Of a stretch of 8,244 bases of DNA, positions 6,453-8,244 are shown piece by piece. Positions within the stretch are counted from its first letter, which is position 1; each line of letters starts with the position of its first letter. Position numbers and translations under genes: made by a program. The DNA lies in contig JALUWH010000231.1 of NCBI GenBank assembly GCA_027019685.1, positions 1 to 8,244 on the forward strand. Reading direction: 5' to 3'. This stretch comes from Ghiorsea sp. (GTDB lineage: Bacteria > Pseudomonadota > Zetaproteobacteria > Mariprofundales > Mariprofundaceae). A model generated the notes under the pieces. The model did no database searches, was not told where the DNA came from, and saw nothing but the letters and a program-made list of their open reading frames with translations.

Positions 6453-6553
6453 GCACCCCCCTTCTGTTTTAAAATATGAGCCAAGCCTAACAAATGTGTA
6501 TGATTTGTCAGTTTTGCTTTTGATGTGCAGTCTTGAGGGCTAGGGGATTGTAA
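6453..6553. promoter_or_regulatory. Divergent glgA/pgi promoter region
   Basis: This 101-bp gap separates the divergent starts of glgA and pgi, so promoters for both probably lie here. For pgi, TATGAT at 6499-6504 is a good -10 candidate, but no good -35 lies at the usual distance, so it is tentative. For glgA no -35/-10 pair stands out on the minus strand. AGGGGA at 6542-6547, six bases before the pgi ATG, is a clear ribosome binding site. I see no obvious operator palindrome. Shared control of glycogen synthesis and Pgi is possible from the layout only. Confidence 0.5.
6456..6463 (-). promoter_or_regulatory. Strong ribosome binding site of glgA
   Basis: On the minus strand AAGGGGGG lies three bases before the glgA ATG as written; the AAGG core is somewhat further out, at normal Shine-Dalgarno spacing. 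The six-G run makes it unusually G-rich. It supports the chosen glgA start. Confidence 0.65.
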
Positions 6554-8203
6554 ATGACAATATTAAGCCAGTCACCTGCATGGCAGGCATTGCAAACGCA
6601 TTATAAGGATATGAAAGGTGTGCATATGCGCGATTTGTTTGCGCAGGATAGCACGCGTTTCTCACGTTTTTCTTTATCGATGAATGATATACTTGTTGAT
6701 TATTCCAAGAATATCATCACAGATGAAACCAAATCTTTATTAATCAATCTTGCTCGTGAGCGTGGTGTAGAGGCTATGCGTGATCGCATGTATGCAGGTG
6801 AGCCTATCAATAATACCGAAAATCGTGCGGTATTGCATGTGGCACTGCGCAATCGATCCAATCATCCGATTTATGTGCAAGGTGAAGACGTGATGCCTGA
6901 TATCAATCGTGTATTGGCACGTATGCGTACATTCACAGAAAAAGTACGTAGTGGTGCATGGAAAGGCTGCACAGGCAAAGCGATTACAGATATTGTCAAT
7001 ATTGGTATTGGTGGTTCAGATTTGGGCCCAGTCATGGTGTGTGAAGCTGTGAAACCTTATGCCAAAGATGATTTGAATGTACATTTTGTATCCAATGTTG
7101 ATGGCACACAAATGGTGGAAACCTTAAAAGGGCTAAGCCGCGAAACGACACTGTTTGTGATTGTATCCAAAACTTTTACCACACAAGAAACCATTACCAA
7201 TGCCAAAACTGCGCGGGATTGGTTTTTAACCCGTGGTGGCAGTAAAGCAGCCGTGTCCAAACATTTTGTTGCCGTTTCCACCAATGCCAAAGCTGTAGAG
7301 AATTTTGGGATTGATACTGAGCATATGTTTGAATTTTGGGATTGGGTGGGTGGTCGTTATTCATTATGGAGTGCAGCGGGGCTATCGATTGCATTGTATT
7401 TGGGCATGGATCATTTTGAATGTTTGCTCGCAGGTGCACATGAAATGGATAAGCATTTTCGAGATGCGCCCTTGGAAGAAAATATACCTGTTATATTGGG
7501 TATGCTGGGTGTTTGGTATAATAATTTTTGGCAAGCAGATTCGCATGCCATTTTGCCTTATGATCAATATATGCATCGTTTTCCTGCTTATTTTCAACAA
7601 GGTGATATGGAGAGCAATGGTAAATCGGTTACACGTGATGGTGAGGCTGTAGATTATTCCACTGGACCCATCATTTGGGGGGAACCAGGCACCAACGGTC
7701 AACATGCGTTTTATCAATTGATTCATCAAGGCACCAAATTGGTACCATGTGATTTTCTTGCGCCGATTGATAGTAAGAATCCCATCGGTCAACATCATGC
7801 GATTTTGCTGTCAAACTTTTTTGCGCAGACCGAAGCATTGATGCTGGGTAAAACAGCACAAGAAGTGCGGCATGAATTGGAAGCAGAAGGTTTGCAAGGT
7901 GATGCTTTGGAAGCGCTTTTACCGCATAAGGTGTTTGCGGGCAATAAACCTACCAATTCGATTTTATTTCAGCGTTTAACGCCACATACATTAGGCAGTT
8001 TGATTGCCATGTATGAGCATAAAATATTTGTGCAAAGTGTGATTTGGAATGTCAATGCCTATGATCAGTGGGGCGTTGAGCTTGGTAAAGCATTGGCGCG
8101 CAAGATTTATCCAGAGCTAATTTTGGATGATGAAGTCTCCAGTCATGATGTATCTACCAATGGCTTAATCAACTATTACAAAGCCCATAGGAAAGAGTCA
8201 TAA
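6554..8203 (+). CDS. pgi: Glucose-6-phosphate isomerase
   Basis: A 549-residue cytoplasmic phosphoglucose isomerase interconverting glucose-6-phosphate and fructose-6-phosphate, the same length as E. coli Pgi. Visible motifs in order: IGIGGSDLGPVM (150-161, phosphate-binding loop), SKTFTTQET (205-213, sugar-phosphate contacts), the first family signature WVGGRYSLWSAAGLS (264-278), DMESNGK (351-357) with the predicted catalytic base E353, GTNGQHAFYQLIHQGT (379-394) with H384 for ring opening, and the second signature NAYDQWGVELGK (501-512) ending in the active-site K512. Nothing is missing. The ATG is supported by AGGGGA six bases upstream and by the N-terminal length. The gene is divergent from glgA and connects glucose-6-phosphate made by the ROK kinase, or from glycogen via phosphoglucomutase, to glycolysis or gluconeogenesis. 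Its stop slightly overlaps a possible convergent gene. Confidence 0.98.
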   Translation: MTILSQSPAWQALQTHYKDMKGVHMRDLFAQDSTRFSRFSLSMNDILVDYSKNIITDETKSLLINLARERGVEAMRDRMYAGEPINNTENRAVLHVALRNRSNHPIYVQGEDVMPDINRVLARMRTFTEKVRSGAWKGCTGKAITDIVNIGIGGSDLGPVMVCEAVKPYAKDDLNVHFVSNVDGTQMVETLKGLSRETTLFVIVSKTFTTQETITNAKTARDWFLTRGGSKAAVSKHFVAVSTNAKAVENFGIDTEHMFEFWDWVGGRYSLWSAAGLSIALYLGMDHFECLLAGAHEMDKHFRDAPLEENIPVILGMLGVWYNNFWQADSHAILPYDQYMHRFPAYFQQGDMESNGKSVTRDGEAVDYSTGPIIWGEPGTNGQHAFYQLIHQGTKLVPCDFLAPIDSKNPIGQHHAILLSNFFAQTEALMLGKTAQEVRHELEAEGLQGDALEALLPHKVFAGNKPTNSILFQRLTPHTLGSLIAMYEHKIFVQSVIWNVNAYDQWGVELGKALARKIYPELILDDEVSSHDVSTNGLINYYKAHRKES

Positions 8204-8244
8204 AACGTGCTTGCCTTGCAGATATTGCACCATATACTGCGCGA
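8198..8244 (-). CDS. Possible C-terminus of a convergent gene (partial)
   Basis: On the minus strand one frame is open from the window edge to TGA at 8198-8200 and reads AQYMVQYLQGKHVL. This is plausible protein sequence but too short to recognise. If real, its stop overlaps the last six bases of pgi, a tail-to-tail arrangement. The opposite strand is also open over these 41 bases, so the call is weak. Confidence 0.25.
   Translation of the reverse strand, partial: AQYMVQYLQGKHVL

Noticed and set aside
7305..7798. Open frames inside pgi (7305-7652 + and 7382-7798 -)
   Set aside because: They lie wholly within a full-length pgi with all catalytic motifs and have no independent support.
1..8244. 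tRNA, rRNA or CRISPR array
   Set aside because: No cloverleaf, rRNA-like stretch or regularly spaced repeats were seen on either strand.

Overview
The window is an AT-leaning bacterial chromosome segment centred on glycogen and hexose-phosphate metabolism. GlgP, GlgA and a 549-residue Pgi all look proteobacterial (gamma- or zeta-like). That placement is an impression from the proteins, not a phylogeny.

Layout: (1) 1-1718, + strand, the C-terminal two thirds of glycogen phosphorylase (glgP), cut by the window edge. (2) 1719-2839, a patchwork accessory island: a degraded duplicate of the 3' end of the neighbouring permease gene (1736-1889), a MITE-like element (1904-2092), a GC-rich scrap of an RHS-repeat protein core (2099-2176), a 130-residue single-pass membrane protein of unknown function (2179-2571), and a second, related MITE-like element (2579-2813). 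(3) 6452 down to 2840, - strand, a tightly coupled operon glgA -> ROK sugar kinase -> APC-like permease, joined by ATGA and TGATG overlaps. (4) 6453-6553, a divergent promoter region. (5) 6554-8203, + strand, pgi. (6) 8198-8244, possibly the last codons of a convergent gene.

How the genes fit together: GlgA polymerises ADP-glucose into glycogen and GlgP releases glucose-1-phosphate from it. The ROK kinase probably phosphorylates free glucose, and Pgi links glucose-6-phosphate to fructose-6-phosphate and glycolysis. The permease is translationally coupled to the kinase and its substrate is unknown. glgC, glgB and pgm are not in the window.

The most unusual part is the island at 1736-2839. The old permease tail still lies 17 bp from the glgP stop, while the working permease has a slightly different tail about 1.1 kb away. 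The inserted material carries two direct copies of a short element with 18-bp terminal inverted repeats, bracketing an RHS core fragment and a possible orphan immunity-type gene. It looks like the remains of an integration event at the 3' end of the permease gene that left that gene's reading frame intact. No transposase or integrase is visible.
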